Source: Scleroderma bovista
Lineage: Eukaryota > Basidiomycota > Agaricomycetes > Boletales > Sclerodermataceae
Direction: 5' to 3'
Assembly: GCA_037178675.1 (NCBI GenBank)
Contig: JAYMGJ010000453.1
Location: forward strand, 1 to 64,000
DNA: 64,000 bases
Shown: piece by piece, positions 43,382-55,145 of the stretch
How the letters are laid out: every line of letters starts with the position of its first letter
Numbering within the stretch: position 1 is the first letter of the stretch
Notes under the pieces: generated by a model
Database searches by the model: none
Seen by the model: the letters and a program-made list of their open reading frames with translations, nothing else
What the model was told of the DNA's origin: nothing
Translations under genes and position numbers: made by a program

Positions 43382-43600
43382 CCATCAGCAAACCAGCCCT
43401 TCCCTATACAGTGCCACACAGACTTGTACAGAGTCACAGAGTCCACAGAAAGGTTCCCACTAATACAGAGCTTCACAGATTCCACAGAGTCTGTACTGCT
43501 CTGTACAGACCTATACAAACATCTCCCATTTGTACAGATCTAGTGTTTCCAGGACTAGCACAAGGGCTATATACTAGAATTGACAATAATGCCATTACAT
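43382..43600 (-). repeat. Dispersed ~220-bp repeat, copy B
   Basis: Reverse complement of 8600-8819, from 'catcagcaaaccagccc' to 'aattgacaataatgccat'. It is inserted next to a truncated MITE copy. Confidence 0.75.
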
Positions 43601-44376
43601 CAGGAAAAAAAACCCCAAGCTATATATTGCTATGTATTACTCTTTGATGTCATATATTGCTTTGTGCTCTTAATCAACAAAAAGTACAAAAAGCATTTAT
43701 AGCAAGTTCCCTGTTTGTAAAAGCACATAGGTCAACAAAAACCATCAAATGTCACAGAATAGCCATCTATAGACATCATCATTTGGTGTAGCTATACATA
43801 TAGCAATCCTTATGTAATTAATAGAAAGCTCTCTGATCACTCTGACCCTTGCCATAGATGCTATAAATGCATCCTTTTTATCTTTTGGTCACACTTTTTT
43901 GTACAATTGAAATCAAATATATTAAAATAGTACTACCTACTACAAAATACAAACATAGGTGGGGGGACATGGGGGACATACCATTGTGGTCACCAGATCA
44001 TGCTGGAGCTGAGGGGGGGATGTGTTGATGTAGTAGTCATCATATGCATCAACAAAACAAACAAAGTGTGGTGAAGGGTGGCAATGCAATGCAAACAGTT
44101 GTACACCAGCAAATCCCTTATTTTGGGACAGTACTTACAGTAGTTACCATAATAGTACAGTATTTGACAGCACTTACAGCATACATTGCCACAGGGTCCC
44201 AGTTCCATGGGAACACAGTTCTGACACACTACATTTACAGTATGTGTTACATAAGGTAACTTCACAAAATTTTCACTAAGTTCAACCATCACTTACCCCA
44301 CCCCCACCCCCACTCCACCACCACTGTAATCACACTCACTATCAAGTGTTCATGCATGATGCTGCCACTACCCACC
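43601..44376. other. AT-rich, CpG-poor spacer
   Basis: No gene seen; contains a C-rich 'accccacccccacccccac' run near 44295. Confidence 0.4.
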
Positions 44377-45583
44377 TGTCAAGACTGGTTCTCCTCGATG
44401 ATCTTACTAGGAGGTCCAGGGTTGCAGGGGACTAATGAGGAGGTAAGTCCAGACACTAGTAGGTGCTAGTTAGTGTGGAGAGTTAAGTCCAGGTCATATG
44501 AATGAAGTCCAGGCACTAGGGGAGCACAGAGAGTAAGTCTAGGTTGTGTGGAGTAAGTCTGGACTGCGGGAAAGTAGTCCGGAGTTGAGTGCAGCTTGTC
44601 CAGAGCAAAGGACATCCCAGAGGTGGGATAAGCCCTAAGGGGTCTAGCATCAAGTCTAGGACGGAGTTGGCTTTTGCCCTCGTGTGAGTAGGAGACTTGC
44701 TAGGAGTGGACATAGGACCAAGAGGACAGGATAGGATGGAGGCCAGAGTTGGCTGGAGTTCAGGAGAACAGATGAATTAGGAGAGCATAGTGGGTAGTAC
44801 AGAGTGAGGAGTATCTTAGTCAAGATTTGATCTAAGGATCTACTAGGCTGGAGTACAGTAGTTTATATAGTAAATGAGAACTAAGGTGAGTATATACAGT
44901 GACAAGTAAACACCTTAGTTGGGACAAGGGATAGAGCAGAAACAGACAGGAAAATAAACCAGAGTGGGAGCAGACACAGGGAACTAGGATGACAGGGATG
45001 ACAGGGGAAAAGCAGGAACAAGTGTGGTAAAGGAAACTAGATCAGAACAGGACAAGTAAGGGTCAGAGATGAACTTAACTAATGTTAAGTCTGGAGTGAT
45101 GTCCAGGACTGGAGGAAGTGCATGACCAGAGGAAGTGCAAGAGTGGAGGGAGTGTGCAGGTGGAGGAAGGGCAGAGTAGCTGGAGGAAGGTCTGGAGTTG
45201 GTCATGGAAATGTTCCAGGCCATTGGTGGACCTAACAGAGGAAGCAGAGTGGAACAGGAGCAGACCTGAGCCAGAGTTGGATGTACCATCTGGAGTTGGG
45301 CTACATTGTGGACAATACCAAGGGAGTGGCCAGACTGAAACCAGAGTAGCGACTAGTGGTAGGTACAGGTTCAACACAGTGGAGTTAGACCACAGATCTG
45401 GCTAGAGCAAGACAGGGGTTAGTCCTGAGGTGGAGATGGACACAGTGACTGGAGTTGAGCTGGAGTGCAGCTATGGGGCTGGAGATGGCCAGACTAGATC
45501 TGGAGTTGGGTCTATGCCTAAGGAGAGGTCAAGTGGGCCAGGGTTAGACTGGAGTTCCAACTGGGAAAAGTATGGATATGACT
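44377..45583 (+). mobile_element. Solo LTR, family 1, copy A (CpG-decayed)
   Basis: TGTCAAGACTGG to GGATATGACT, 1207 bp, flanked by CCACC at 44372-44376 and 45584-45588, a 5-bp target duplication. It is the reverse complement of 49176-50393. The terminal CA has become CT. Most CCGG sites of the sister copy are CCAG or CTGG here. No internal retroelement genes are present. Confidence 0.9.
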
Positions 45584-46545
45584 CCACCACCACCACCACC
45601 ACACCACCACCACACCACCACAGCACAATTGCACTTGCAGGTACTATGAAGTTTCTTTTTTTGTTTTGTTTCATATACTAACTATTATTACAGGTCCTCT
45701 GTGTGCACCCCCACACCTGTGTACACCTACACCCATACAGCCTGATTTCCCCCACTACTACTTGTATTTTTTGTTTTGTTTTACTAACTATTATTACCAG
45801 CCCATTGCATGGGCACCTGCCCCACATACACCATGCAGCCCAGCCACCAATGCTGACCAAACAATGGTGACAACAGCTGCACCCAACAGCACCAACCACC
45901 ACCACCATGCATTGATCACCACTGCCACCACCACTCATTGACAGCCACCACCACCCCATCACCCATGAGGACAATGACAATGACAGCGCCAGCATGCACA
46001 CTGTGGTGCGATCACCATCACCTGCATAGATGGCAACAACAGTGATGACCCCAGCACCAGCGCATGCATGCTACAGTGTGATGATGGCCATGGCTCTAGT
46101 GCCAGCATGCACTCATGCATGTTGTGATGCAACCACCACCACCAGCATGATGATGACAACATCAGCATGCATGCACACATGCTGCAACACAGCCACCACC
46201 ACCAGCATGACAACAACAATGACTTTGTGGCCAGCACATGCACACTGTGACATGACCATGACCACCATGACTGGCATTGATGACCCCAGTGCCAGCATGG
46301 TTGCAACATGACCACCACCACCACCACTGGTGTCATCAATGACAATGACAGTGATGACCCCAGCACCAGCACACATGCTGTGGCGCAACCACCACCACCA
46401 ACATGCATGCATGCTGCAATGTAACCACCACCATCACTGGTGTGATGATGGCAACCCAGCCCCAGCATGCTGTGACATGACAACAATGACAACAATGACT
46501 GGCAATGACCCCCACCCCAGTACACTGTGTGTCAAAGTGTGGATT
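45584..46545. repeat. CAC/CAT-rich simple-sequence block
   Basis: 'accaccacc', 'agcatgcatgc' and 'atgacaatgac' units are mixed irregularly. Long frames on both strands (up to 188 codons) are artefacts. The reverse-complement type of this block is at 60690-61520. Confidence 0.85.
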
Positions 46546-47645
46546 TGGGTCAGAGTAATAACCCAAACACAACACCAACAAAGGACTATGAAATTGTGTG
46601 AGTGGTGGTTTACCTCCATGGTGTCCAGAGAGGATATGCTGAGGAGGGGGGAAGAGGATCTACACCAACAGGGTGATGCAAATGGTGATGTAGGATACTC
46701 CTGGGGTACAGGAGTGATAGATGATGAAGGGGATAGGTGTCTGGACTCTTCGTAAAGCCTAGGAAGTGTCAAAGCAGGGATTGAGTTGACTGAGACTGAA
46801 GTAGCAATACTACACCTAGAGATTGGTGCAGCAAAGGGGCAAGGGGGCTCCTGACGTCCAGAAGCAATGGGAGATGAAGGATTGACAGGCTAGACTCCAC
46901 TTGAGCCTAGAGAAAGACTTGGACTTGAATAAACTGGATAGACTTGAGATATCAGAGCCTTTAGACCTTCACTGAAGCCTACAAGACTCAAAGTACTGAG
47001 GGGATACTGATTGAGAGGGACTGATAGGGGGATAATTTTGTGCTATTGGGGACTCTGATCACTGGGCTGAGCCCAGGGGTTTAAATACATGGGGGGGCAC
47101 AGCATTAAAGTACAAAAAGAGAAGGGAGTAAGCAGAATTTGTCAAGGATTGGTAAGGGATTGGTAAGAGCTTTGTAAGGGCTTTGTAAGTGATCAGTAAG
47201 CAAGGCATAAGCAGAAATGAGTAAGCATAGGGAGCATGAATAAGCTGCTGAGTAAAGGAATGAGTAAGCTGCATGACAAGATTGATTGGTAAGGGAGTGA
47301 GTCATCAGCTAAGTAATGTATCAAAAATGTGAAAGGGATAGAGTAATGTAAGCAAGGGATGAGTCACTGCACAGCAGAAGGGAATCATTGATGCACAGCC
47401 CAAGAATTTTGATGGGACAACAATGGGGAAGATTTGGGATTAATAGGGGGATTGATCCAAGACAGAACAGCCACAAGAAGGGTACCAGGGGTCCAGAGGT
47501 CTTGGGGGGGTCACCATACACTAAGATGTAGTGCATGTGTTCTAACGCCACTGTAGCACAACCATGGGCTCCCTTGACAAGCTCTCTTCTGGGAAAGAAC
47601 AAGAGAGGGTTCTTCTTCCTAATAGCACTCTAAAGTGGGGGTATA
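46546..47645 (+). repeat. Repeat segment related to 62625-63965
   Basis: Both segments follow a simple-sequence block and share ordered motifs: 'gatgaagg', 'cagcctagag', 'aagcctacaagac', the 'attggtaagggattggtaag' run (about 47150 and 63230), 'aatcattg' and 'gggaccagg'-like ends. Probably diverged copies of one transposon or LTR; boundaries unclear. Confidence 0.45.
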
Positions 47646-47690
47646 ACTGTCATGGTGCTGGGGGACACCATCTGAAAGTAGGGAAGTGGC

Positions 47691-47920
47691 ACTTCAGGTA
47701 ACCACTTTTGATAAGCATTTAGCCTGAATAGTTTAGTATCGCAATTCAGCCAAATAGCCTATAAAACCATGGTCATCCCAGGGAAGGTCTGCTTCCCTCC
47801 TGGGATGGGCCATTGTTTTTATAATCCCATCCCAGGGCTGGTCCATGCCATATGGGATGGCCCATACTTATTTGTGGTGTCAGGGGTCCTTATACATTTT
47901 TTTCATTCTTGCTTACCACA
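47691..47920 (+). repeat. MITE-like repeat 'acttcaggtaa', copy 1
   Basis: Nearly the same 225 bp occurs inverted at 57037-57265. The centre is a palindromic 'cctgggatggg' / 'cccatcccagg' pair able to form a hairpin. No coding capacity. Confidence 0.85.
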
Positions 47921-47994
47921 GATAGTTTGGTATTTTCTTTAAACACTGCACATTCTCTTGCTTGGAATCAGTTCTGTAATATTTCAAAACCATC

Positions 47995-48693
47995 TTCATC
48001 CAACAACAAAATTTATATTATTCAAACTAGATGTTGATGATGATATTTGGCAGGATGTTGGACTAGGAGACAACATTGGTGGCTTACCACCAGCCTGGTT
48101 GGCTGATGAAAAGGTTTGCCTAGGGATTAAATCTCTTCTGGAGCTGAGGCGTTGTGAGGAGGAAGAGATCTGTTTGCTACAAGAAAGGAAAGTACTAGTG
48201 GAGTGGTTTGCTGAGGAGTGGAGTCGGCTCCAGAAAGCAAAGTTGAATGCCAGTAAGCAATATTATCAGACACTACTATTCAATGCTAACATTTATGTAC
48301 AGATGAAGATCTCAAATATGAATTGGGTTGTCAAAGCTCTATGCTAGCAAGCCTTTGTCTTGCATGGCAGATGAAGCTGAGTGAAATGCCATCACATCCT
48401 GATGAGATATGGGGTGTTAGTGCTGAGGAAAAGCAACTTGCATTTTTCCTTTTATGCATGTTGTTGACATTGAGGAGGAAACTATAGATGATATAAATTC
48501 TGAGAATGGGAGAGAAGAGCTCCCTATAGATGATGAGTTATTGGATACAGCTGAGGAATTTGCTCTTGCTGATGAATATCATCATCAGGTTGGAGATGGT
48601 CTGGAGGAAGGAATTACATGGATAGAGCAATGGGAGGATGATGTATTGGACATGGATCCTCAATCATCTCCAAGCAAAAGAGCACATACATAG
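47995..48693 (+). pseudogene. C-terminal remnant of a KDZ-type transposase
   Basis: Frames on the plus strand read DDDIWQDVGLGDNIGGLPPA, WLADEKVCLGIKSLLELRR, CEEEEICLLQERKVLVEWF and AEEWSRLQKAK, the typical closing region of Kyakuja-Dileera-Zisupton transposases of basidiomycetes. An acidic tail (EEETIDDINSENGREELPID, ending SPSKRAHT) follows after a break or intron at about 48345-48450. The catalytic domain is absent and the sequence is CpG-depleted, so this is a relic. Confidence 0.6.
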
Positions 48694-48899
48694 TTATATA
48701 TTAATTGTTGTAAAAGGTTGTTATAGAAATGAACCTTGTTGTTTTTTTCAATACAAATAACATATAAACTGGATTAAGGATTTATCTGTGACTGATTGTC
48801 TGATATGAATTTTTTATGAAGAGTATATACTATAACAGTTTCAAGCCTATGATGGGATGTGCTATTTGCATAAAAAGTAGTCACTGGGGTGTCTTGTAA

Positions 48900-49175
48900 T
48901 AGGTTTGAAGGTTGTGATGAAATATGCCTCATTGGCACCAATGGGATCTTCCATAATAGCTTTTGGGGCTGTCATGGGACATCCCATTGTCAGGCAGGAA
49001 GACCAGTGGGATGTCCCATAATAGCTTTGGGGCCATCATGGGACATCCCATTGTCAGGCAAGAAGACCAGTGGGATGTCCCATAATAGCTTTGGGGGCTG
49101 TCATGGGACATTCCATTGTCAGGCAAGAAAACCAGTGGGATGTCCCATAATAGCTTTGGGGGCTGTCATGGGACA
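48900..49175. repeat. ~64-bp palindromic tandem repeat, left part
   Basis: Four units of 'tgtcatgggacatcccattg ... accagtgggatgtcccataatagc' about 63-65 bp apart. Each unit has the arms GGGACATCCCA and TGGGATGTCCC and can form a hairpin. The array is split by the LTR at 49176-50393. Confidence 0.88.
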
Positions 49176-50393
49176 TGTCATATCCATACTTTTCCCAGTC
49201 ACAACTCTGGTCTAACCCTGGCCCACCTGACCTCTCCTTAGGCATAGATGCAACTCCGGATCTAGTCCGGCCATCTCCAGCCCCATAGCTGCACTCCAGC
49301 TCAACTCCGGTCACTATGTCCCTCTCCGCCTCAGGACTAAACCCCTGTCTTCCTACAGACAGATCTGCAGTCTAACTCCTCCATGTCGGACCTGTACCTA
49401 CCATTAGTCGCTACTCCGGTTTCAGTCTGGCCACTCCCTTTGTCTGGTCTGCGACCTAGCCCAACTCCGGCTGGTACATCCAACTCTGGCTCAGGTTTGC
49501 TCCTGTTCCACTCCACTCCCTCTGTCAGGTCCACCAATGGCCTTGGACATTTCCATGTCCAACTCCGGACCTTCCTCCGGCTACTCCACCCTTCCTCCAG
49601 TCGTACACTCCCTCCACTCTTGCACTTCCTCTGGTCCTGGACATTGCTCCGGACTTAACATTAGTTAAGTCCACCTCCAACCCTTACCTGTCCTCTTCCG
49701 ACCTAGTTCCCTTTACTTCACTGTCCCTGCTTTTTCTCCGTCATCCCTGTATCTCTAGTTCCCCGTGTCTGCTCCCGCTCCGGTTTATTTTCCTGTACCT
49801 GCTTTATTTTCCTGTCCATTTCTGCTCCATCCCTTGTCCCAACTAAGGTGTTTACTTGTCACTGTATATACTCACCCTAGTTCTCATTTACTATATAAAC
49901 TACTATACTCCAGCCTAGTAGTTTCCTTAGATCAAATCTCGACTAAGATACTCCTCCCTCTGTACTACCCACTATGCTCCCCTTAATCCATCTGTCCACC
50001 TGAACTCCTGAACTCCGGCCATCTCCGGTCTCTGTCCTATCTCGTCCCCTTGGTCCTATGTCCGATCCTAGCAAGTCTCCTACTCGCACAAGGGCAAAAG
50101 CCAACTCTGTCCCAGACTCGATGCTAGACCTCTCAGGACTTATCCCACCTCTGGGATGTCCTTCATCCAGACAAACTGTGCTTTACTCCGGTCCACTTTC
50201 CCGTGGTCCAGACTAACTCTGCAAAACCCGGACTTACTTCCAGTGCTCCTCTAGCGCCCGGACTTCGTCCGTATGACCCGGACTTGACTCTCTGCACTAA
50301 GTAGCACATACTAGTGTCAGGACTTACCTCCTCATTAGTTCCCTGCACCCCTGGACCTCCTAGTAAGATCGTTGAGGAGAACCGGTCTTGACA
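49176..50393 (-). mobile_element. Solo LTR, family 1, copy B (CpG-rich, younger)
   Basis: TGTCATATCC to CGGTCTTGACA, 1218 bp, flanked by GGACA at 49171-49175 and 50394-50398 (5-bp target duplication). It is oriented opposite to copy A at 44377-45583 and keeps many CpG sites lost there. Confidence 0.92.
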
Positions 50394-50478
50394 GGACATC
50401 CCATTGTCAGGCAAGAAGACCAGTGGGATGTCCCATAATAGTTTTGAGGCTGTCATGGGACATCTCATTGTCATGCAA
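50394..50478. repeat. ~64-bp palindromic tandem repeat, right part
   Basis: Continues the 48900-49175 array after the LTR insertion: 'gggatgtcccataatag', then a degenerate unit with 'ggacatctcattgtcatgc'. Confidence 0.85.
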
Positions 50479-50980
50479 AAAAACAAATCCATAAGATGTA
50501 CCATGATGTAAGATTGAACATTTCATCCACATAGAGAACTGCTGACTGCTATAATAGCATGAATGATAATGTGATCTTTAGATCTCCCTGGTTCATATGC
50601 TTGAAAATGGATTCATAATCAAGTATTGATTAATAATTTCATTTTTATTGTTCACAAGATGACATAAATAAGTACTGGTAATGCCTCTTGTCTTGGAAAA
50701 AGTGTGTGGGGGGTTGCTGCAGTGGACCTAGAGGACAGAAGCTGTGGTAGGAAGTTGGTAACCCTGTAGTGACCCTCAGTAGATATTCAAGCTACTGTAT
50801 TAGAGTAGTACCTGTAGTAACTACTACAAGTGAGTATGTGCAGAAATGAGTGTGTAGGACTACTTACCCTCAGTAGATGTTCAAGCTACTGAGGGACTAA
50901 TAGGAAATACTACTGTGTATGTGCGCTCTGAGGGCTTATGTAAGCGTCACGTGGTCACGCACCTCAGTACCTAGTAATGT
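50479..50980. other. CpG-poor spacer with a short direct repeat
   Basis: Contains 'ccctcagtagat(a/g)ttcaagctac' twice (about 50763 and 50869) and no gene. Confidence 0.5.
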
Positions 50981-52591
50981 GTGCTGGTTAATTTACAACA
51001 TCTTGTTCCTCAACCACCACCTTCCCCCATGGGAAAGTTGCCCCCCCAGCCCAAACACCAATGTTCCACATCATCCCCATGCTCAATCCTCCTCTCTGAG
51101 GTGGGAAAGAGACTTCACTCCTTCCCCAAGGGCATGTTCAAGGCCTGCTTCACCTCCCCTGCTGTACCCTGTTTTGTGAGGTGAACTGGCAAAACTTGAC
51201 ACTAGACAAGAGTCACAAATGACTACATAGGTCAGTATCATAGTAAATGAATGTGTAGAGTAGCCTTACCTCAGTACTTCTGTGCAAATAGAGACTGAGG
51301 TACGAAACAAAAGAAAACATCCTATAAAGAATGACCGTGATTATGTAAGGAATGCTCAGCGTGTCCATACTAAGAATAAGGAAAGATGGTACTGTAGGGA
51401 CCGGGAATTTCAACACCCTGCTTGGTACTCAGCTACATTGCTTCACATCTGCCTTGCTGGTCCTGGACCACCAAGGCTTGCCCCAGTGTGGGCAAAATCT
51501 TCTCTGTCCCCACTGTTCTGACCTCCTGCAGGAAGGACAGTCCCAAGGCGATCCAATGGATTGTCTCCATTTTCCATTCTTTTAAGTCCCAGCTGGCCCC
51601 TCAGGCTCTTGATCCAACATCGGGTTGGGTTCTGCCCACCTACATCAAAATCTATCAGAATAACATGCTGCTGCACCTCTGTGCCCAGCAGGCTCACCCC
51701 TGGGCTACCCCCCCCTCAAACCCAACTGGCCTACCCAGCCAGCTGTGCCCCCTCCCCTCTCTACCCCCACTGACCTTGTGGCAGAGCTCTGTAAGGAAGT
51801 TGCAGCACTCTGGCACAAATTCAATGCCTTCTGTTGAAAAGACAACAAGCTACTACCTCAGATGAGGTGCATTTGACCCAGGGACTTCTGGAGGTCTGGC
51901 AAGGCTCCCAAGGACTAAGGAGACTAAGAAAACTAGAGAGTGGAAGGCTGGTTCAGTCACTCCATGACTGAGCTCAAAGATGTACACTGAAGAGAGAATT
52001 GTTGCTTAGTAAGCTAGTACAAGCCTACATAGCTAAGGTAGAGAGCCCAGTATCAGTACTACCAATTCTACACACCTAGAGACAGGACTGTCTCTACACC
52101 ATGCCCTACATGAGGCCTCCCTTGATCCCCCCCTCTCTCCCTGCACTGCCCCTATGGTGGTGCCAGCCTATCCCCCCCACTCCCTCTCATCCACTTCATC
52201 CATATCCATTGCCCAGGAGGATGTTACCCATCCCAATCACAGGTGGCTGCAGCCTGTCCTTGATCAGGCTCACTGCCCCCCTTTCATCCAACACATCAAC
52301 TCCTCAATGGTCCCCTACTACCCCTTTGATCTCCCAGAGGACTGCCAACAGGCTGTTGAGGTCATCTACCAGGCAGACATGCCCCGTTTTGTGGGTTTTG
52401 ACTCCAACAGTGACCTCTATGTTGCCATACAGGCCCCCCCTGAGATAGTTGTCATGGCTGTGGTTGCCCCCCTGGGAGCCCCCCCTGCCCCCTGCCCCCT
52501 GCCCCCCATGCTGGAGAACTTGTCTTCTCATAGTACCCCCTCTGCCCCCCCTCTCTCCTATCTCCCCCCTATCACCCCCTCAGCTACATAG
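50981..52591 (+). pseudogene. Proline-rich coding remnants of unknown family
   Basis: Plus-strand frames at 50981-51184, 51422-51865 and 52154-52591 are Pro/Ser-rich and use few rare patterns. The last, 145 codons, has LQPVLDQAHCPPFIQHINSS, PYYPFDLPEDCQQAVEVIYQ and DMPRFVGFDSNSDLYVAIQA, which look like real protein sequence, then ends in Pro-rich repeats. No family is recognised. Pieces may belong to one decayed transposon-associated gene. Confidence 0.35.
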
Positions 52592-53337
52592 TGTGTGTTT
52601 TCAGGCAGCCTAGGCTGCCTGGCCCTGCCCATACCTGCCAGTTGGGTGGTTATGCAGGTGTGTGGTCAGATCCCCTGGACTCATTGTTTGGTAGTTTGAT
52701 GTGTAGCCAGTAGAGTGCAATATGGGTGTCATCACCCAATGCACTATAATGAAAAAAAAAAGTACTGGTGAGAGTGTGTGGAGTAAAATGCACAGCATGG
52801 AGGATCAATGAATACAAAATATGGCATCATTATTCAATAGCTGGACTTTGACAAAACATCCATTGGTGAGCATCTATTATTGTTGTCATTTATGTCTGTA
52901 GAAAACACAACCTGTATTTTATGCCCACATATCCACAATATGATACAAAGCAACTATTTTCAATATTTAGGATGGACTATCCCACCAGCATTGTGAGTGA
53001 CATGAAAGCAGGCAGAGGTGGGTGGAGGTGTTTAGAGTGACTCAGTTCTTGACACATCACTACATAAAAATGAAACATTCATCACAGCCTGGTACAATGG
53101 GACATTTCATTGGTATTTTTATGTGCAAGTGTGATGTCCCATCACAAAATCAAGGCTATCAGCAGACATCTATTGCAATGATTTCTCAATGACTCTCGTC
53201 ACTGTCATCATAGTTTTTTATCCCTCATCACCATCCCCTCTCATCATGGTCATCAGTCATTTTTCACACCTCATGTGTCATGCCAACTGAACCTTTCCTG
53301 CTCAACCATGATGGCAAGCTTCCATGCACATCAAAGT
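52592..53337. other. CpG-poor spacer
   Basis: No gene seen; an A-run at 52751 and a short hairpin-like 'gggacatttcattgg' resembling the 48900 repeat at about 53099. Confidence 0.4.
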
Positions 53338-53547
53338 GTAGTGTTTTAAAGTCCAGTCTGGTTTGATATTTTGCCCATTTTTGAAGGCAACCAGACCCCA
53401 ACTGGTTGCAGAAATTTCAATATTTTTCAGACCACAACCAAACCAATCACACCCAGTTGCAACCTTCACTTATTTTAATTAGGGGGTCTGCAAGCAATTT
53501 TAGCCATGCAAATTGAGACTACCTGATTTGCCCAAAATAAGGGGTCT

Positions 53548-54227
53548 TGTCAGAACCAGTTCCTCTGACGAACTCCGACACGAGTGGCAATACGTGTGAA
53601 GGGTTGTCGATGACAGGTGGAGGAGATACGGAGGTGTTGAGGACTTTGGCTTCAGCGTATGTGCTGCGCCCTTGCAATACCTGCATCCTCTTATTTCGGA
53701 GGACTTAAGGACAGAGAGACGGAGGTCCGACGAAGGTCGGAGTTGCCAGAAGGCAGAGGAGACAGAGGAGAGTTCGCAGGAGGTATTCAAGCTGATATTC
53801 AAACTGAGGGACAATCCCCTCAGCATGCGGAGTACTTATACTTTACATCGGGAATGTACAGTAACTGAGAAGTGGAGAGAAATATAGTGGAGACGTAGGT
53901 AAGAGTCTGCAGATGACAAACGGATGAGTAACATACACGGAACGGAGATCAGTGATAAGCGTAATGGATCAAAAGGTTAATGGAACACAACTATGAATAA
54001 TCAGATCTAACCTAAAACGGGAACAAGGGGAACAGGAACAGAAGCGGAACGGAAGCATACAATAACTGGAGACGTAGATGCGGAACTATATACTAAAAGG
54101 AGACGGAGCGTCAATTGTCAGAGCAGAGATGGATATGTAGCATCGGAGGTGTGCGATTACAATCGGACTTGAGCTTACAACAGACTAGAGGCCTTGCGGA
54201 GTCACGAGGTGTCACGCGGTCGTGACA
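53548..54227. mobile_element. Solo LTR, family 2 (680 bp, CpG-rich)
   Basis: TGTCAGAACC to CGGTCGTGACA, flanked by GGTCT at 53543-53547 and 54228-54232. It is rich in CpG in contrast to its surroundings, so it is young or escaped decay. No coding frame. Confidence 0.92.
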
Positions 54228-54318
54228 GGTCTGAAATTGATCTGCACAGAAAAGGAGGTTCACAACCAATTTTCAGCACACAGATCAAGATCCCCTTTTT
54301 TTCACAAAACAGGGGATC

Positions 54319-54937
54319 TGTCAAGTCTGGGTCTACTCCAGTATGGGGTCTGGTCAAGTCCAGATGAAAACAGATGAGAGATAAGGTCAGAGGTTTGGGA
54401 AGAGGTTAGCCTTGGCCAGAGTTGCAACTGATTGGATTCAATGACAAGGACAACAAGTGTTGATCCCTTGTGTAGGTTCTGATCAGATGGAGATGGACAA
54501 GGAGCAGGAGTAGTAACTTAGATGATTTCAGATTGGAGAGTACAGGATAAACTACAGAGTACCTATACTAAGTAAGAACTAGGGATGAGTATATATGGTG
54601 ACAAGTAAACACCCTGAAGGGCAGACAAGGGATAACCAGAGAAAGTACTAGGTCAGGTCTGATGAAAATAAAGTCAGGTCCAGGTAAAATAAACCAGGTC
54701 TGGTGAAGATGATACAAGGCATAGGATATAACAAGATGTGGAGAACTTGAAGCAAAGCAGGGTTGACAGGGAAGTGTAGTAAGGACTGAATAGAGACTAG
54801 CCCAAGGGTCATACTTAACAGAGGTGTATCTGCATGACCATGACCAGAGTAAGTTGCAAACAACCAGAGTTGAGCTGGAGAGCTGTGATGCAACTGGAGT
54901 AACTGGATAAGATATGGAGTTGGACATGGTCATGACA
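54319..54937. mobile_element. Solo LTR, related to family 1 (619 bp)
   Basis: TGTCAAGTCTGG to GGTCATGACA with flanks GGATC (54314-54318) and GGGTC (54938-54942), one mismatch. It shares 'gtgacaagtaaacacc' and 'gagtatata' with 44377-45583, so it is a shorter relative. Confidence 0.82.
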
Positions 54938-55145
54938 GGGTCTGCAACCAATTTTAAGCATGCAAACCAAGAACCCCTGATTTGTGCAAAAACAGAGGTA
55001 CTTGATCTTCATGTAGCCCTGCAACTAGTTTTATATTTTCCCACAAGCTCATGCAATCACAACCAGACCAATCACCCAACCCCCAGGTCCAGCAACTGCA
55101 GTCTGGTTCAGTTGCTGGTCTTTTTGCAGTCCTAGGACCAGACTT

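Larger units (their letters stand above)
53338..55145. mobile_element. MITE-like repeat copy 2, enlarged by two LTR insertions
   Basis: Outer sequence 'gttttaaagtccagtctgg' (about 53342) to 'cctaggaccagacttttat' (about 55130) matches, inverted, the shorter copy at 56558-57043. Removing the LTRs at 53548-54227 and 54319-54937 with one target duplication each brings the length near 500 bp. Confidence 0.65.

Noticed and set aside
43411..43647. Gene in the dispersed 220-bp repeat
   Set aside because: A similar frame in copy A simply reflects recent duplication; no domain or start support.
45584..46545. 188-codon and other long frames in the CAC-rich block
   Set aside because: Low-complexity sequence open in several frames on both strands; no independent coding signal.
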